Counted from the first letter of the stretch, positions 1 to 9,764 are shown. The stretch is DNA of 64,000 nucleotides from Accumulibacter sp. (GCA_024235715.1 JACKLW010000006.1:124001-188000); one strand, 5' to 3'. Numbers and translations: made by a program. Notes: a model not told the origin generated them from the sequence alone.

Positions 1-688
1 TCCACAGGTCGGCAAACAACGTTGGCGGATGGACGTTCGACCTGGTGATGCGGTGATTGCGGCCGAGCAACTCGCTGCGGGCGTAGCCGCTGATCTGGCA
101 GAACTTGTCATTGGCGTAGGTAATGGTGCCATGCACGTCGGTGGTGCTGACGATTGCATGCTGATCGAGGGCAAACTTCTGGTTGGCCAGCGCTGTGAGC
201 GCAGCCTGCAGATCGCGCCGGCTCTCTTCGCGCTGGTTCACCAGGTCGGCCATCAGCGATGACAGCGCTTCGAGGTTGTCGTCGTCCGGCGAGGGCAACT
301 CACGGTGACCACAACGCAGCAGGCCGCTGGCGGTGCTGCGCAGGGACGCGATGGCGCGCATGCGGCTGCTCAGTTCGCGGCGCAGGCGGTCATTGGCCTG
401 TAGCAGTTCGCTCGAACTCAAGTCCAGGCTGCGCGTTCGCAACTGCAGGTCGCGGTCATTCTGCTCGTAGGCGCGATCGACCTGGGCGAGAAAGCCGTCG
501 AGCCCGACGAGCAGACGGGCTGCTTCCGGCGACACGCGACCATTCGCGGCCACCTGCCTGAGTTCGTCGAAGACCGCGGCCGCGCGCTCGCCGTCGACAC
601 CGAGGACGCGCCGCATTTGCCGGCTGAGGAGCTTGTGCATGAGAGGGCGGGGGTGGAGGCCTGTGGCAAGAATGCCGTCAGCGCTCAC
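1..688 (-). CDS. PAS-domain sensor protein, 3' part missing (probable histidine kinase or similar)
   Basis: The reading frame runs off the left edge, so only the N-terminal ~229 residues are visible. They hold a helical, Leu/Arg/Glu-rich segment that looks like a coiled coil (about residues 20-165). After this comes a typical PAS fold beginning at 'FALDQHAIVSTTD' and continuing through 'ITYANDKFCQISGY' to the cut. I chose GTG 688 because it overlaps the end of the FIST gene and the intervening codons read as protein; ATG 640 is the alternative but has no Shine-Dalgarno sequence. The output domain lies outside the window. FIST proteins often sit beside sensor kinases or cyclases, so a kinase is likely but not shown. 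The PAS domain probably senses a small ligand or redox state in the cytoplasm. Confidence 0.8.
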   Translation of the reverse strand, partial: MSADGILATGLHPRPLMHKLLSRQMRRVLGVDGERAAAVFDELRQVAANGRVSPEAARLLVGLDGFLAQVDRAYEQNDRDLQLRTRSLDLSSSELLQANDRLRRELSSRMRAIASLRSTASGLLRCGHRELPSPDDDNLEALSSLMADLVNQREESRRDLQAALTALANQKFALDQHAIVSTTDVHGTITYANDKFCQISGYARSELLGRNHRITRSNVHPPTLFADLW

Positions 689-1814
689 TGATCCAGGTAA
701 TGGTCATGGTCTGATTGTGTAGCCGGCAAGTACCTGTCGGCGCGAATGGGGCAATTTCCCCGTATGAATAGAAACCGGCGAGCACCGCAGGCTGAGAGAA
801 GACGTCGCCGACGGCTTCAATCTCTTCATCGACGCGTCCGCCCATGACCAACTTGCGACCGACGCAACTGACCAGCAAAGCCAGTCCCTGCTCACCCGAA
901 GGGACGCCGAGCCGGGCTGCTTCCGCTGCGGATTCAGCGCCGCCGACCAGCGCGTCGGTGCCGGCGTGCATCAGCTTCAGGTAGCCATCCGCATCGATCT
1001 CGCCAGCCAGTGTAAGGCTGCCGCCGCGCTCATCGACGTCGAGGATGGTGCGAATCAGGCCCAGTTCGCGATGATCGCTGCCAAGCATGGCAAAGGGGAA
1101 AAGCAGCCCTGACGCGGGCAGATCCCTGGCGTGCTCGCCAAGGTAACGCTTGTAGACGTCCAGCGCCGGTTGGCCATCGAGTTCATAGAGCACGTTGTCA
1201 GCGCTGCGGGTAACCTTGCGCGCCGGCCCGAACGGTGACCAGCCGCCGAACGAACCATGCGAGAAGCGTAGCGCCTGCCCGTAAAGACCCACTGCGACGA
1301 TGCGCTCGGTGCTGGCGCCGGCATCGTCGAGTACCCAGGTCTCGCGGAAAGCGTCGCCGTCGCCTGCCAGCCCGCCGGTCACCGGCACATCGCTACCGAC
1401 GACCTGGCCGATCCCGACCAGCAGGGCCCCGCCATTGATGCGCACGCCCTGACCGAAGACCAGCACCGCACGCAAGCCCTCCGCTGGCAAGCGGGCTGCC
1501 AGTCGCTGGCCGGCAGCCCGCGAGTCATCCATGCCGGCCAGCGTGGTCGAGGCCTGAAGCACCCGGGTCTTCTCGAAGCGCACGGCAGTCAGCACGCACG
1601 TGCCGTCGGTCACGCCGCTCGCGGAGATCTCCCCGGCCGTCGAGCAGCCTGCGCGTCGCGCGCCGGGAACAGCGGTGGCAAGCGGCGCCGCCACCTCGCC
1701 GAGCAGGTGGCCGGCGCCGAAGGCGAGGACCAGATCGGGAGCGATGTGCTGCAGCGGGGCCAACTGGTCGGCGATGTTCGCGGTGTTGTGCAGAACGACC
1801 TGTGCGATCTGCAT
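678..1814 (-). CDS. FIST N/C domain signal-sensing protein
   Basis: The 378-residue protein has the FIST_N pattern in its first half ('RAGCSTAGEIS' near residue 55, 'VFGQGVRINGGALL' near 120, 'VTGGLAGDG' near 145). A FIST_C half follows, ending 'FYSYGEIAP...CRLHNQTMTI'. FIST domains are intracellular sensory modules thought to bind small ligands such as amino acids. The gene overlaps the start of the downstream PAS-protein gene by 11 bases, so the two probably form one signalling unit with FIST as the input partner. It has no signal peptide and should be cytoplasmic. The ligand cannot be read from the sequence. Confidence 0.88.
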   Translation of the reverse strand: MQIAQVVLHNTANIADQLAPLQHIAPDLVLAFGAGHLLGEVAAPLATAVPGARRAGCSTAGEISASGVTDGTCVLTAVRFEKTRVLQASTTLAGMDDSRAAGQRLAARLPAEGLRAVLVFGQGVRINGGALLVGIGQVVGSDVPVTGGLAGDGDAFRETWVLDDAGASTERIVAVGLYGQALRFSHGSFGGWSPFGPARKVTRSADNVLYELDGQPALDVYKRYLGEHARDLPASGLLFPFAMLGSDHRELGLIRTILDVDERGGSLTLAGEIDADGYLKLMHAGTDALVGGAESAAEAARLGVPSGEQGLALLVSCVGRKLVMGGRVDEEIEAVGDVFSQPAVLAGFYSYGEIAPFAPTGTCRLHNQTMTITWISER

Positions 1815-1901
1815 GACGGAGTCCCCCTGATTGCCTGTCTGCCACGGGTAAACAGCCGCTCAGGATACTGCGCAGCTGGCGGTCGGACAAGGCGCTGCCG
1901 T

Positions 1902-2678
1902 CTATTCGCGCAGGCGTTGCCGCGGCTTGCGCGGCGCGGCAGCCATCAGGCGGTCATAGACGGCGTTCGGCAGCAGCCGCAGCAAGCGCGCTGCGACACC
2001 CATCTGCCAGGGAATGACAACATAGCTGCGGCCCTTGTCGATGGCCCGCGCGAAGCGACGTGCGGCGGCGTCGGCGGGCATCAGGAAAGGCATCGGGAAC
2101 GGATTGACCTCGGTCATCGGCGTGCTGATGTAGCCCGGACAAATGGTGATCACCCTGACTCCCGAAGCGCGCAATTCGACGCGCAGACTTTCGAGATAGC
2201 TGATCACCGCGGCTTTCGATGCGCTGTACGCTTCCGAACCCGGCAGGCCCCGGATACCGGCCACCGAGGCAATGCCGACCAGGCGTCCCCGACCGGCCCG
2301 GCGCATGCCGCCGACGAAGGGTGAGAAGGTCGCCGCCATGCCGAAGAAGTTGGTATCCATGACCCGCCGGATGGCGTCGAGGTCTTCGGCGTGTTCGGTC
2401 AGCGTGCCGACCGAGATGCCGGCATTGGCGATAACGATGTCCGGGTCGCCAAGCCGCGCAATGAAATCGGCGGCGGCGGCGCGCAAGGCCCTGGCGTCGG
2501 TAACGTCGAGCGGGTAACAGCTGACCTGTCCCGGCCAGCGTTCGGCCAGCTTCTGCAGAGGCTCCGTTCGCCGCGCACAAAGCCCGAGCTGTGCACCCTG
2601 TTGCGCATAATGCTCGGCCAGCGCCTGGCCGATTCCCGACGAAGCCCCCGTGATGAACAGTCTGCGCAGCGGTCGCAC
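1902..2678 (-). CDS. Short-chain dehydrogenase/reductase (SDR)
   Basis: This is a classical SDR of 258 residues. It has the nucleotide-binding 'TGASSGIG' near residue 10, 'NAG' near 90, the catalytic Ser in 'GIASVAG' and the catalytic 'YSASK' tetrad Tyr/Lys near 155-160. The C-terminal tail is basic and extended. The start is GTG at 2678, preceded by a good GGAGG four bases upstream. It is an NAD(P)-dependent oxidoreductase, probably cytoplasmic or peripherally membrane-associated; the substrate is unknown. It is the last gene of the argS-SPOR-dsbA series, 55 bases after dsbA. Confidence 0.85.
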   Translation of the reverse strand: MRPLRRLFITGASSGIGQALAEHYAQQGAQLGLCARRTEPLQKLAERWPGQVSCYPLDVTDARALRAAAADFIARLGDPDIVIANAGISVGTLTEHAEDLDAIRRVMDTNFFGMAATFSPFVGGMRRAGRGRLVGIASVAGIRGLPGSEAYSASKAAVISYLESLRVELRASGVRVITICPGYISTPMTEVNPFPMPFLMPADAAARRFARAIDKGRSYVVIPWQMGVAARLLRLLPNAVYDRLMAAAPRKPRQRLRE

Positions 2679-2733
2679 TCAGCCTCCGGGTGCACGAAAC
2701 AGCGCGGCCGCCGGCAGCCGAATGCTCACTTCC

Positions 2734-3381
2734 TCATTTCTTTTCGTGATCGCGACGCGCCATGTCGATCACCTGGTCGGTGCGCGCGAGCAGATCGGGG
2801 TAGCCCTTGATTCCCTTGCCGCCCATCAGGTACTTGCCGTCGACGGCAAGTGCCGGGACGCCCTGGATCTTGTACGTGTGGGCCATCTGGTCACCGCGCT
2901 TGGCCTGGCTGACGACGCCAAAGGAGTTGAAGGCATCGCTGAATTTCTTGCCGTCGACGCCCTGAGCCGTGGCCCAGGCAACGATGCTCTTTTCGTCGTA
3001 CAGTTTCTTGCCTTCCTGGTGCAGGGCGCGGAAGACGGCGCCATCGAGCCTGGCCAGCTCGCCGGTCGCTTCCAGCGCATAGTACAGTCTGGCCAGATTC
3101 GCCCACTGCGGGCGGCCGAAGGAGATCGGCACGCGCTTGAAGACCACGTCGCCTGGCAGGCCTGCTGCCCATTTGCTGACCGTCGGGTGAAAGTCGCTGC
3201 AGTGCGGACAGCCATACGAGAAGAACTCGATCACTTCGATCCTGGCCGGGTTGTCGGTCGCCTGCGCCGGGACGATCAGCACATAATCGCTGTCGAGCGT
3301 CGGTTCTGCGCCCGCCGGCAAGGCAATTGTCAACAGCGCCAGGCTTACTGCGATCAACCATCCACTCATGCGTCCGTGCAT
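2734..3381 (-). CDS. dsbA: Periplasmic thiol:disulfide interchange protein DsbA
   Basis: The protein has 215 residues with a Sec signal peptide (hydrophobic stretch at about 7-20, cleavage near 'PAGA-EP'). The thioredoxin-fold active site 'CPHC' lies in 'FFSYGCPHCSDF' near residue 55. The DsbA helical insertion and the cis-Pro region 'GVPALAV' follow. It catalyses disulfide formation in exported proteins in the periplasm and is normally re-oxidised by DsbB, which is not in this window. The start at 3381 has an AAGGAGA ribosome site. It follows the SPOR gene by about 43 bases, so the two are probably co-transcribed. Confidence 0.93.
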   Translation of the reverse strand: MHGRMSGWLIAVSLALLTIALPAGAEPTLDSDYVLIVPAQATDNPARIEVIEFFSYGCPHCSDFHPTVSKWAAGLPGDVVFKRVPISFGRPQWANLARLYYALEATGELARLDGAVFRALHQEGKKLYDEKSIVAWATAQGVDGKKFSDAFNSFGVVSQAKRGDQMAHTYKIQGVPALAVDGKYLMGGKGIKGYPDLLARTDQVIDMARRDHEKK

Positions 3382-3424
3382 TGCTCTTCTCCTTCTACCG
3401 TGAAGGTCGCGGTCGCGACCGGGC

Positions 3425-4138
3425 TCAATCCTTCTTGACCACGCGGGCGTCGATACCCTGTCTGGCCAGTTCGCTGCGCAGGATATTGACCTCGTCCATG
3501 CGTGGGTAAGGACCCAGGCGAACCCGGTACCACACCTTGTCGTGCAGCATCACCTGCTGAATCCTTGCCTCCACACCCATCAACGCCAGTCGTGCCTTCT
3601 GGTTGTCGGCCTCGCCGACATTCTGGAAAGAACCGGCCTGCAGATAGATCGGTTGTTTCAGTGTGGCTTCCCGCTCGGGCTTGCTGGTATCTACCGTTTT
3701 GACTTCGGGCGGTTTGCCATCGAGGGCTTTGCTCTCCAGCGGCTGCTCGACAGCCGGCGGGATGTCGGCCAGTCCCGGCGCACGCTGCGTCGGGTCGGGA
3801 ATCGCTTCCGCATTGCCCGGCAGGATCTTGTAGAAGTCGAACCGGGGCTTCTCGGGCGCCGTCGAATCTCCAGGCTTGCCCGGCAGCGCCACCGGCGCCG
3901 GCGGCAGCGCGGCCATGTCCGGGGGCGGTGCCGGCGGTGGTGCGTCGGCAACAGGCGGTGGCAGTTTCGGCTGCTGCCCGGTGGTGGTGAAGGGTAGCGG
4001 CACCCTGTTGACGTACCAGACCACGCCAGCCACCGCGATGACGCCGATGACCAGCCCGATGAACAGTCCGAGCAGCGTGCCGCCGCCCGACTTCTTGCGG
4101 GCTGGCGTCTTGCGGGGTGGTTTCATGTCACGACTCAT
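3425..4138 (-). CDS. SPOR-domain cell-division-associated membrane protein
   Basis: The 237-residue protein has a short basic N-terminus, one transmembrane helix (about residues 20-44), a long Pro/Ala/Glu-rich periplasmic linker and a C-terminal SPOR domain ('PIYLQAGSFQNVGEAD...VWYRVRLGPY'). SPOR domains bind septal peptidoglycan lacking stem peptides, so a FtsN- or DedD-like role at the division site is likely. The start is ATG 4138, with AGAGGA seven bases upstream. The frame is open further upstream into argS, but that part is an overlap artefact. It lies 20 bases after argS in the same direction. Confidence 0.88.
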   Translation of the reverse strand: MSRDMKPPRKTPARKKSGGGTLLGLFIGLVIGVIAVAGVVWYVNRVPLPFTTTGQQPKLPPPVADAPPPAPPPDMAALPPAPVALPGKPGDSTAPEKPRFDFYKILPGNAEAIPDPTQRAPGLADIPPAVEQPLESKALDGKPPEVKTVDTSKPEREATLKQPIYLQAGSFQNVGEADNQKARLALMGVEARIQQVMLHDKVWYRVRLGPYPRMDEVNILRSELARQGIDARVVKKD

Positions 4139-4158
4139 GGCAATCCTCTGAACTTTGC

Positions 4159-5931
4159 CTACATCGATTCGGGGCAGCTGACGCCCAGAATCGCCATGCC
4201 GTTGCGGATCGTCTGCCCGACCGCCGCTGCCAGCGCGACGCGCGCATTCTTGAGCCCGGGGTCGTCGACGAGCATCCGTTCGGCGTTGTAGTAGCTGTGA
4301 AACTCGGCTGCCAGATCCTTGAGATAGAAGGCGATCAGGTGCGGCGCCAGTTCGCTGGCAGCTGCTTCGACGGTTTCGGGAAATTCGCCCAGGCGGGCAG
4401 CCAGAGCCAGTTCGTGCGCACCTTCGAGCCGGCCGAGCTCGGCGGCGGTGAGCCCTTCCGGCTCTCCTCCCCACAGCGCCAGCAGGGAGCAGACGCGAGC
4501 GTGCGCGTACTGGATGTAGTACACCGGGTTCTCGTTCGACTGGCTGGCGGCCAGATCGAGGTCGAAATCGAGATGCTGGTCCGCCTTGCGCAGGACGTAG
4601 AAGAAGCGGCAGGCGTCGTTGCCGACTTCTTCGCGCAGGGTGCGCAGGGTCACGAACTCCCCGGAGCGGGTGGACATCTGCGCCTTGCAGCCGGAGCGAT
4701 AGAGCACGGCAAACTGTACCAGGGCCACGTCGAGCTTCCCGGGATCGAGTCCGAGCGCGGCGATGGCGCCCTTGACGCGTGCAATGTAGCCATGATGATC
4801 CGCTCCCCAGACATTGATGATCCGCCCGAAGCCGCGCTCGTACTTGTTGAGGTGATAGGCGATGTCGGATGCGAAGTAGGTGTACTGGCCGTTTTCACGT
4901 TGCACCACGCGATCCTTCTCGTCGCCGAACGCGGTCGACCTGAACCAGCGCGCACCATCCTGCAGATAGAGGTGGCCGCCCCTGTCCAGTTGCTCGACGC
5001 AACGCGTCACGAGACCGGTATCGAACAGCGACTGCTCGGAGAACCAGACGTCGAAGTGCACGCCCGATTCCTCGAGGTCGCCGCGACAGTCCGCGAGCTG
5101 TTCGGTGAGTACGTGGTCATGGACGTACTTCCAGTCGCCGCCGAGCAGCGTCCTGGCGTTGGCAATCAGCGCATCGAGCTGCGCTTCGCGCTGTTGTGCG
5201 GCTTCGGCGTCGCTACGCTCGGGGTCCGGCAAGCCGGGCGTTCCAGCGGTGACGCCGGCAGCCGGGCGCAGGTAGCGGTCGCCGTGCGCCGCCAGCAATT
5301 GCCGGGCCATGTCGCTGACGTAGGCGCCCTGGTAGCCGTTGCTTGGGAAGGCGATCTGCACGTCGTCGTCGCCCGCCAGCGCCAGATAGCGGAGCCAGGT
5401 CGACAGGGCCAGGATATCCATCTGCCGTCCGGCATCGTTGACATAGTATTCGCTGGTTACCTCCCAGCCGGCGTAGGCGAGCAGCTTGCAGAGGCTGCCG
5501 CCGTAGGCTGCGCCACGGCCATGGCCGACATGCAGCGGCCCGGTCGGGTTGGCGGAAACGAATTCGACCAGCACCTTCTTCTTTTCGCCTGCCGACGAGC
5601 GCCCGAACGACTGCCCCTGTTCGAGCACCGCATGAACGACCTCGAGTTTGCTGGCGGCCCGCAAATGGAAGTTGATGAAGCCGGCGCCAGCGATTTCGGC
5701 GCGCTCGAGCAGCGGCGAGGTCGGCAGCTCGGCCAGCAGCAGTTCCGCCAGCTGGCGCGGGTTGCGCTTCAGCGACCGCGCCAGCTGCATTGCCAGATTG
5801 CACGAGAAGTCCCCATGCGTCGACTGTTTCGGCCTTTCGATGTGGATTTCGCCATCGGCCTCCGCCGGCGCGACGCTTTGCAGCGCCGTGCGCATCAGTT
5901 CGGCAAGGTGAGATTTCAGATCGTGACTCAT
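4159..5931 (-). CDS. argS: Arginyl-tRNA synthetase
   Basis: The protein has 590 residues, normal length for bacterial ArgRS. It shows the N-terminal ArgRS additional domain, the class I HIGH-type motif 'HVGHGRG' near residue 133 preceded by 'VEFVSANPTGPL', the 'MSTRSG' loop in the KMSKS position, and the DALR anticodon-binding C-terminus ending 'NGMAILGVSCPESM'. It charges tRNA-Arg with arginine in the cytoplasm. It is the first gene of the argS-SPOR-dsbA-SDR series, with a clear -10 box 36-41 bases upstream. Confidence 0.97.
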   Translation of the reverse strand: MSHDLKSHLAELMRTALQSVAPAEADGEIHIERPKQSTHGDFSCNLAMQLARSLKRNPRQLAELLLAELPTSPLLERAEIAGAGFINFHLRAASKLEVVHAVLEQGQSFGRSSAGEKKKVLVEFVSANPTGPLHVGHGRGAAYGGSLCKLLAYAGWEVTSEYYVNDAGRQMDILALSTWLRYLALAGDDDVQIAFPSNGYQGAYVSDMARQLLAAHGDRYLRPAAGVTAGTPGLPDPERSDAEAAQQREAQLDALIANARTLLGGDWKYVHDHVLTEQLADCRGDLEESGVHFDVWFSEQSLFDTGLVTRCVEQLDRGGHLYLQDGARWFRSTAFGDEKDRVVQRENGQYTYFASDIAYHLNKYERGFGRIINVWGADHHGYIARVKGAIAALGLDPGKLDVALVQFAVLYRSGCKAQMSTRSGEFVTLRTLREEVGNDACRFFYVLRKADQHLDFDLDLAASQSNENPVYYIQYAHARVCSLLALWGGEPEGLTAAELGRLEGAHELALAARLGEFPETVEAAASELAPHLIAFYLKDLAAEFHSYYNAERMLVDDPGLKNARVALAAAVGQTIRNGMAILGVSCPESM

Positions 5932-5966
5932 CAGGGCGCGGGGTGGTTGATTCTGTCGAGCTCCCG

Positions 5967-5972
5967 ATTATA
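5967..5972 (-). promoter_or_regulatory. -10 box of the argS promoter
   Basis: The minus strand reads a perfect TATAAT here, about 40 bases before the argS start codon. No convincing -35 hexamer is seen 16-18 bases upstream. Assignment rests on the -10 match and its position in the divergent argS/ubiB gap. Confidence 0.55.
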
Positions 5973-6066
5973 CGATGCCGGGGCTCGGTCGGCGACGATC
6001 CGCGGCGCGATGAAGCACGTTTCTGTGTAAACTCGTTCCTTTATCGACGACAGGGCTAGCGTAGCC

Positions 6067-7617
6067 GTGCGACTTTTCCGCCTCGCCAAGATTCTCAGCA
6101 TCGTCAGCCGCTACGGTCTCGACGAGATGATTCTCGAGCATGAGCCAAGCGGTCGCCTGGCGGCCTTGTCGCGCGCACTGCATTTCTGGCGGCGTTTCGA
6201 TACTCCGTCGGCAGTTCGCCTGCGCCTGGCTCTCGAAGCGCTGGGGCCGATATTCGTCAAGTTCGGGCAGGTGCTGTCCACCCGTCGCGACCTGTTGCGG
6301 CCCGACATCGCCGATGAACTTGCCAGGTTGCAGGACCGCGTCCCGCCGTTCTCGTCCGAACTGGCCCTGGCGCAGATCGAGGAAGCCTACGGCCGGCCAG
6401 CCAGCGAGGTGTTCGCCGAATTCGACTCGACGCCGGTGGCCAGCGCTTCGATTGCGCAGGTGCACTTCGCCCGCCTGCGTCCCGAGGACGGCGGCCAGGA
6501 CGTGGCAGTCAAGGTTCTGCGGCCGGAAATGCGTGGGGTCATCGCCAATGACCTGGCGCTGCTCGATACCCTGGCCGGACTGCTGGAGAGCGTCTGGTCG
6601 GACGGCAAGCGGCTGAAGCCGCGTGAAGTCGTCGCCGAATTCGCCAAGTACCTTTACGACGAACTCGATCTGATGCGTGAAGCGGCCAATTGCTCGCAGC
6701 TGCGGCGCAACTTCCACGGTTCCCGGCTGCTGCAGGTTCCCGAGGTGTACTGGGATCAGTGCACGACGACGGTGATGGTCATGGAGCGCATGCGCGGCAT
6801 CCCCATCAGTCAGACCGGCGCGCTGCTCGCCGCCGGCGTCGACCTGTCGGCCTTGTCACGCGCCGGCGTCGAGATCTTCTTCACGCAGGTCTTTCGCGAT
6901 GGCTTCTTCCACGCCGACATGCACCCGGGCAACATCTTCATCGCCACCGACCCGGCGCATCACGGCAGCTACATCGCGCTCGACTTCGGTATCGTCGGCA
7001 CGCTGACCGACACCGACAAGAACTACCTGGCGCAGAACTTTCTCGCTTTTTTTCAGCGCGACTACAAGCGCGTCGCGACGGCGCACATCGAAGCGGGCTG
7101 GGCGCCGCCCGATACCCGCGCGGACGAGTTCGAGGCCGCCGTGCGCGCCGTTTGCGAGCCGATCTTCGACCGCCCGCTGCACGAAATCTCGTTCGGTCGC
7201 GTGCTGCTGCGTCTTTTCCAGACCTCGCGCCGCTTCAACGTGGAAATTCAGCCGCAACTGGTGATGCTGCAGAAGACACTGCTCAATATCGAGGGCCTCG
7301 GCCGCCAGCTCGATCCCAATCTCGACCTCTGGAAGACCGCCAAGCCCTTCCTGGAGCGCTGGATGAGCGAGCAGTTGGGCAGGCGCGCCTTCCAGCGTGG
7401 CATGCAGCAGGAAGCGCCGGGCTGGGCACGCATGCTGCCGCAACTGCCACGCCTCGTGCATCAGGCGCTGGCCCATCCGCCAGCACCCGACCTGGCGCCG
7501 CAACTGGCCAAACTGGTGCGCGCGCAGCGTCAGCAGGGCCGCTGGCTGGCGCTCATTGCCGTCTTGCTGGCGCTGCTGCTGCTCAGTCGGTATTTTGGCC
7601 CGTATCTCGGTCCCTAG
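6067..7617 (+). CDS. ubiB: ABC1/UbiB family atypical kinase (ubiquinone biosynthesis)
   Basis: The 516-residue protein carries the UbiB signatures: '[18 protein letters not shown]' near residue 60 (the KxGQ motif), '[13 protein letters not shown]', '[12 protein letters not shown]' in the catalytic loop and 'LDFGIVG' as the DFG element. The C-terminus is strongly hydrophobic ('[14 protein letters not shown]') and should anchor it in the inner membrane. UbiB is needed for ubiquinone synthesis, probably by ATP-dependent extraction of lipid intermediates. The start is GTG at 6067. The gene is divergent from argS and convergent with the two-component genes. Confidence 0.94.
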   Translation: MRLFRLAKILSIVSRYGLDEMILEHEPSGRLAALSRALHFWRRFDTPSAVRLRLALEALGPIFVKFGQVLSTRRDLLRPDIADELARLQDRVPPFSSELALAQIEEAYGRPASEVFAEFDSTPVASASIAQVHFARLRPEDGGQDVAVKVLRPEMRGVIANDLALLDTLAGLLESVWSDGKRLKPREVVAEFAKYLYDELDLMREAANCSQLRRNFHGSRLLQVPEVYWDQCTTTVMVMERMRGIPISQTGALLAAGVDLSALSRAGVEIFFTQVFRDGFFHADMHPGNIFIATDPAHHGSYIALDFGIVGTLTDTDKNYLAQNFLAFFQRDYKRVATAHIEAGWAPPDTRADEFEAAVRAVCEPIFDRPLHEISFGRVLLRLFQTSRRFNVEIQPQLVMLQKTLLNIEGLGRQLDPNLDLWKTAKPFLERWMSEQLGRRAFQRGMQQEAPGWARMLPQLPRLVHQALAHPPAPDLAPQLAKLVRAQRQQGRWLALIAVLLALLLLSRYFGPYLGP

Positions 7618-7707
7618 CCAGGCGCATCCTCCGCGCCGCCGCCGTGTCGTGAACGGCGGCACGGCAGAACCGGCCGCGACGACTGGCGACGAAGGGTCGC
7701 GAGAAGT

Positions 7708-9081
7708 TCATTCCGCGGGCGGCAGAGACCAGCGCAGGGACGCCTCGAAACCGCCGTCGCTCAGGTTCTTGAGCTGCAGGCGGGCATCGTGCAACTCGGC
7801 GATGCGCTGCACGATGGCCAGTCCCAGGCCACTTCCTTCGCTGTTCACGTCGCGACCGCGATAGAAGCGTTCGGCCAGTCGCGGCAGCTCCTGTGGCGCA
7901 ACCCCCGAGCCGTCGTCGCTGACGCCGAGCGACAGCTCGCCATGCTGCGAGCGTGCGAAAACGGTGATCGTGCTGCCCGGCGGGGTATGGCGTATGGCGT
8001 TGTCGAAGAGATTGCGCAGCGCGATCTCCAGTAGCTCGGCGTCGCCCCTGACCCGCAAGCAAGGGACGCTGGCCTGCAGGTGCGCGGTGCGTGCCTCGGC
8101 GGTCGGCCAAAGTTCGGCAAACAGCCGCCGTGCCAGTTCGCCGAGGTCGATTTCGGCGCTGTCGGGGAGTCCGGCCAGGGGGTCGAGGCGCGCCAGGCGC
8201 AGCAGCTGTTCGAGGGCTTGAGTGGCGCGGTTGCTCCCCGCGACGATCTGCGCCAGCGCGTGCTGGCGGTCGTTGGCGTCGCTGCTGCTCTCGGCGACCT
8301 GGGCCTGAATCTTGACGATTGCCAGTGGCGTGCGCAATTCGTGGGCAGCGTCGGCTGTGAAGCGGCGCTCGCAGTCGAGCGTGTTGCGCAGCCGGAGCAG
8401 CAGACGGTTGAGTGCCAGAAGCAGCGGTTGGACTTCCAGCGGCGCGCCGCGGTTGGTCAGCGGTTTGAGGTTGTCAGGCGAGCGCGCCGCGACGTCGTTG
8501 GCCAGATCGTCGAGAGGTTTCAAGCCGCGGCGGATCGAGACGTAGATCAGCAGCAGGAGAAGCGGCGAAATCAGGACGATCGGGACGACCGCCTGGCCGG
8601 CAACCTCCATCGCTCCAAAGTCGTGTAGTCGGAGGGACTGGCTGACCTGCACCCGATAGTCGCCGGCCGCCCGTAAGTCGAGCATTCGCCAGGGGTGGCC
8701 GTGGTGCTCGATGACCGTGTAGCCCTGTGCGCTGGACAAGGCGGTCTTCGGTGCGTGTTGCGAGCGCAGCAACAGTGATCCGTCGCTGCGCCCGATCTGG
8801 AATTCGATCGGGATTTCGTAGGGACTCGACTGTTCGCGGGGCAGGCTCGCCAGGTGCGCCGCCAGTTCCGCCAGATGACTTTCATTGCTGGGCAGCAGCG
8901 CCATCAGGAGCCTGGCGGTTTGCGCCAGATGCCCGTCGATCATTTCCTCTGCCTCGTGGCGCGCCTGCCAGAAAGTCAATACGCCGCTGGCCAGCAGGCC
9001 GAGCAGGGAAGCGATGCCGACGCTGCCCAGCAGTCGCCAGCGCAGTGACCGAAAGCGTACGCCGGGCAACAGTGTGGACAT
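7708..9081 (-). CDS. Two-component sensor histidine kinase (QseC/PmrB-like)
   Basis: The 457-residue inner-membrane kinase has TM1 at about 15-35, a periplasmic sensor of ~130 residues and TM2 near 165-185. A HAMP-like linker, the H-box 'AAHELRTPLAIV' near 250, the N-box 'FDNAIRHTP' and the G-box 'GSGLGLAIVQRI' follow. The sensor domain resembles the 2CSK_N type of QseC. The start codon overlaps the regulator's stop by one base (TGATG), so the two are translationally coupled. The signal is not evident. The order after nadD-rsfS-rlmH-maf suggests co-transcription, but an internal promoter could exist. Confidence 0.92.
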   Translation of the reverse strand: MSTLLPGVRFRSLRWRLLGSVGIASLLGLLASGVLTFWQARHEAEEMIDGHLAQTARLLMALLPSNESHLAELAAHLASLPREQSSPYEIPIEFQIGRSDGSLLLRSQHAPKTALSSAQGYTVIEHHGHPWRMLDLRAAGDYRVQVSQSLRLHDFGAMEVAGQAVVPIVLISPLLLLLIYVSIRRGLKPLDDLANDVAARSPDNLKPLTNRGAPLEVQPLLLALNRLLLRLRNTLDCERRFTADAAHELRTPLAIVKIQAQVAESSSDANDRQHALAQIVAGSNRATQALEQLLRLARLDPLAGLPDSAEIDLGELARRLFAELWPTAEARTAHLQASVPCLRVRGDAELLEIALRNLFDNAIRHTPPGSTITVFARSQHGELSLGVSDDGSGVAPQELPRLAERFYRGRDVNSEGSGLGLAIVQRIAELHDARLQLKNLSDGGFEASLRWSLPPAE

Positions 9082-9764
9082 CAGTCGGGGTCACCGAGCC
9101 GGTAGCCGAGACCACGGATGGTGCGGATGAAGTCGGCACCGAGCTTGCGGCGCAGATTGTGGATGTGGACCTCGACGGTGTTGCTGCCGGCCTCCTCGCC
9201 CCAGGCGTAGAGACTTTCCTCGAGCTGCCTGCGGCTGCGGATGTGCGTCCCGTGGTTGAGCAGGTCGCGCAGCAGCGTGAATTCTCGGGCCGATAGAGCG
9301 ACCGGCTGGCCGTCCCTGGTCACCCGCTTGCTTGCCGGATCGAGTCGCACACCGGCGTGTGTCAGCGCCGGGGCCGCCACGCCGCCAGCACGACGGATAA
9401 GCGCGCGCAGGCGCGCCTGCAACTCGGGAAGATCGAACGGCTTGGTCAGGTAGTCGTCGGCGCCGCTGTCCAGCCCGGCGATCTTGTCGGCGCTGGTGTC
9501 GCGGGCCGTCAGGATCAGTACCGGCAGCTGCTGGCCGCGCGCGCGCAGGTCCCTGAGCACCGACAGACCGTCGCGCTTCGGCAGGCCAAGATCGAGAACG
9601 CAGGCCTGATAGGCATGGTCGAGCAGCGCCAGACGCGCGGCGTCGCCGTCGCGTACCCAGTCGACCGCATAGCCGGCGAGCTTGAGACCGGCACGAATGC
9701 CGTCGCCAAGCAGGGCATCGTCTTCAGCCAGCAGGATGCGCACGGGACGGTTTTCCTTGTTCAC
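9081..9764 (-). CDS. OmpR/QseB-family response regulator
   Basis: The protein has 227 residues. The receiver domain (about 8-120) holds the acidic pair 'EDD', the phospho-acceptor Asp in 'VLDLGLPKRDG', 'LTARD' and Lys in 'LTKPF'. The C-terminal OmpR-type winged helix (about 135-225) ends 'FIRTIRGLGYRLGD'. It is the cognate partner of the kinase directly downstream. It probably binds DNA as a phosphorylated dimer and controls envelope or stress genes; targets are not evident here. It starts 16 bases after the maf stop. Confidence 0.93.
   Translation of the reverse strand: MNKENRPVRILLAEDDALLGDGIRAGLKLAGYAVDWVRDGDAARLALLDHAYQACVLDLGLPKRDGLSVLRDLRARGQQLPVLILTARDTSADKIAGLDSGADDYLTKPFDLPELQARLRALIRRAGGVAAPALTHAGVRLDPASKRVTRDGQPVALSAREFTLLRDLLNHGTHIRSRRQLEESLYAWGEEAGSNTVEVHIHNLRRKLGADFIRTIRGLGYRLGDPD

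Noticed and set aside
7618..7707. Hairpin GCCGCCG / CGGCGGC after ubiB considered as terminator
   Set aside because: No T tract follows on either strand, and the loop is long.
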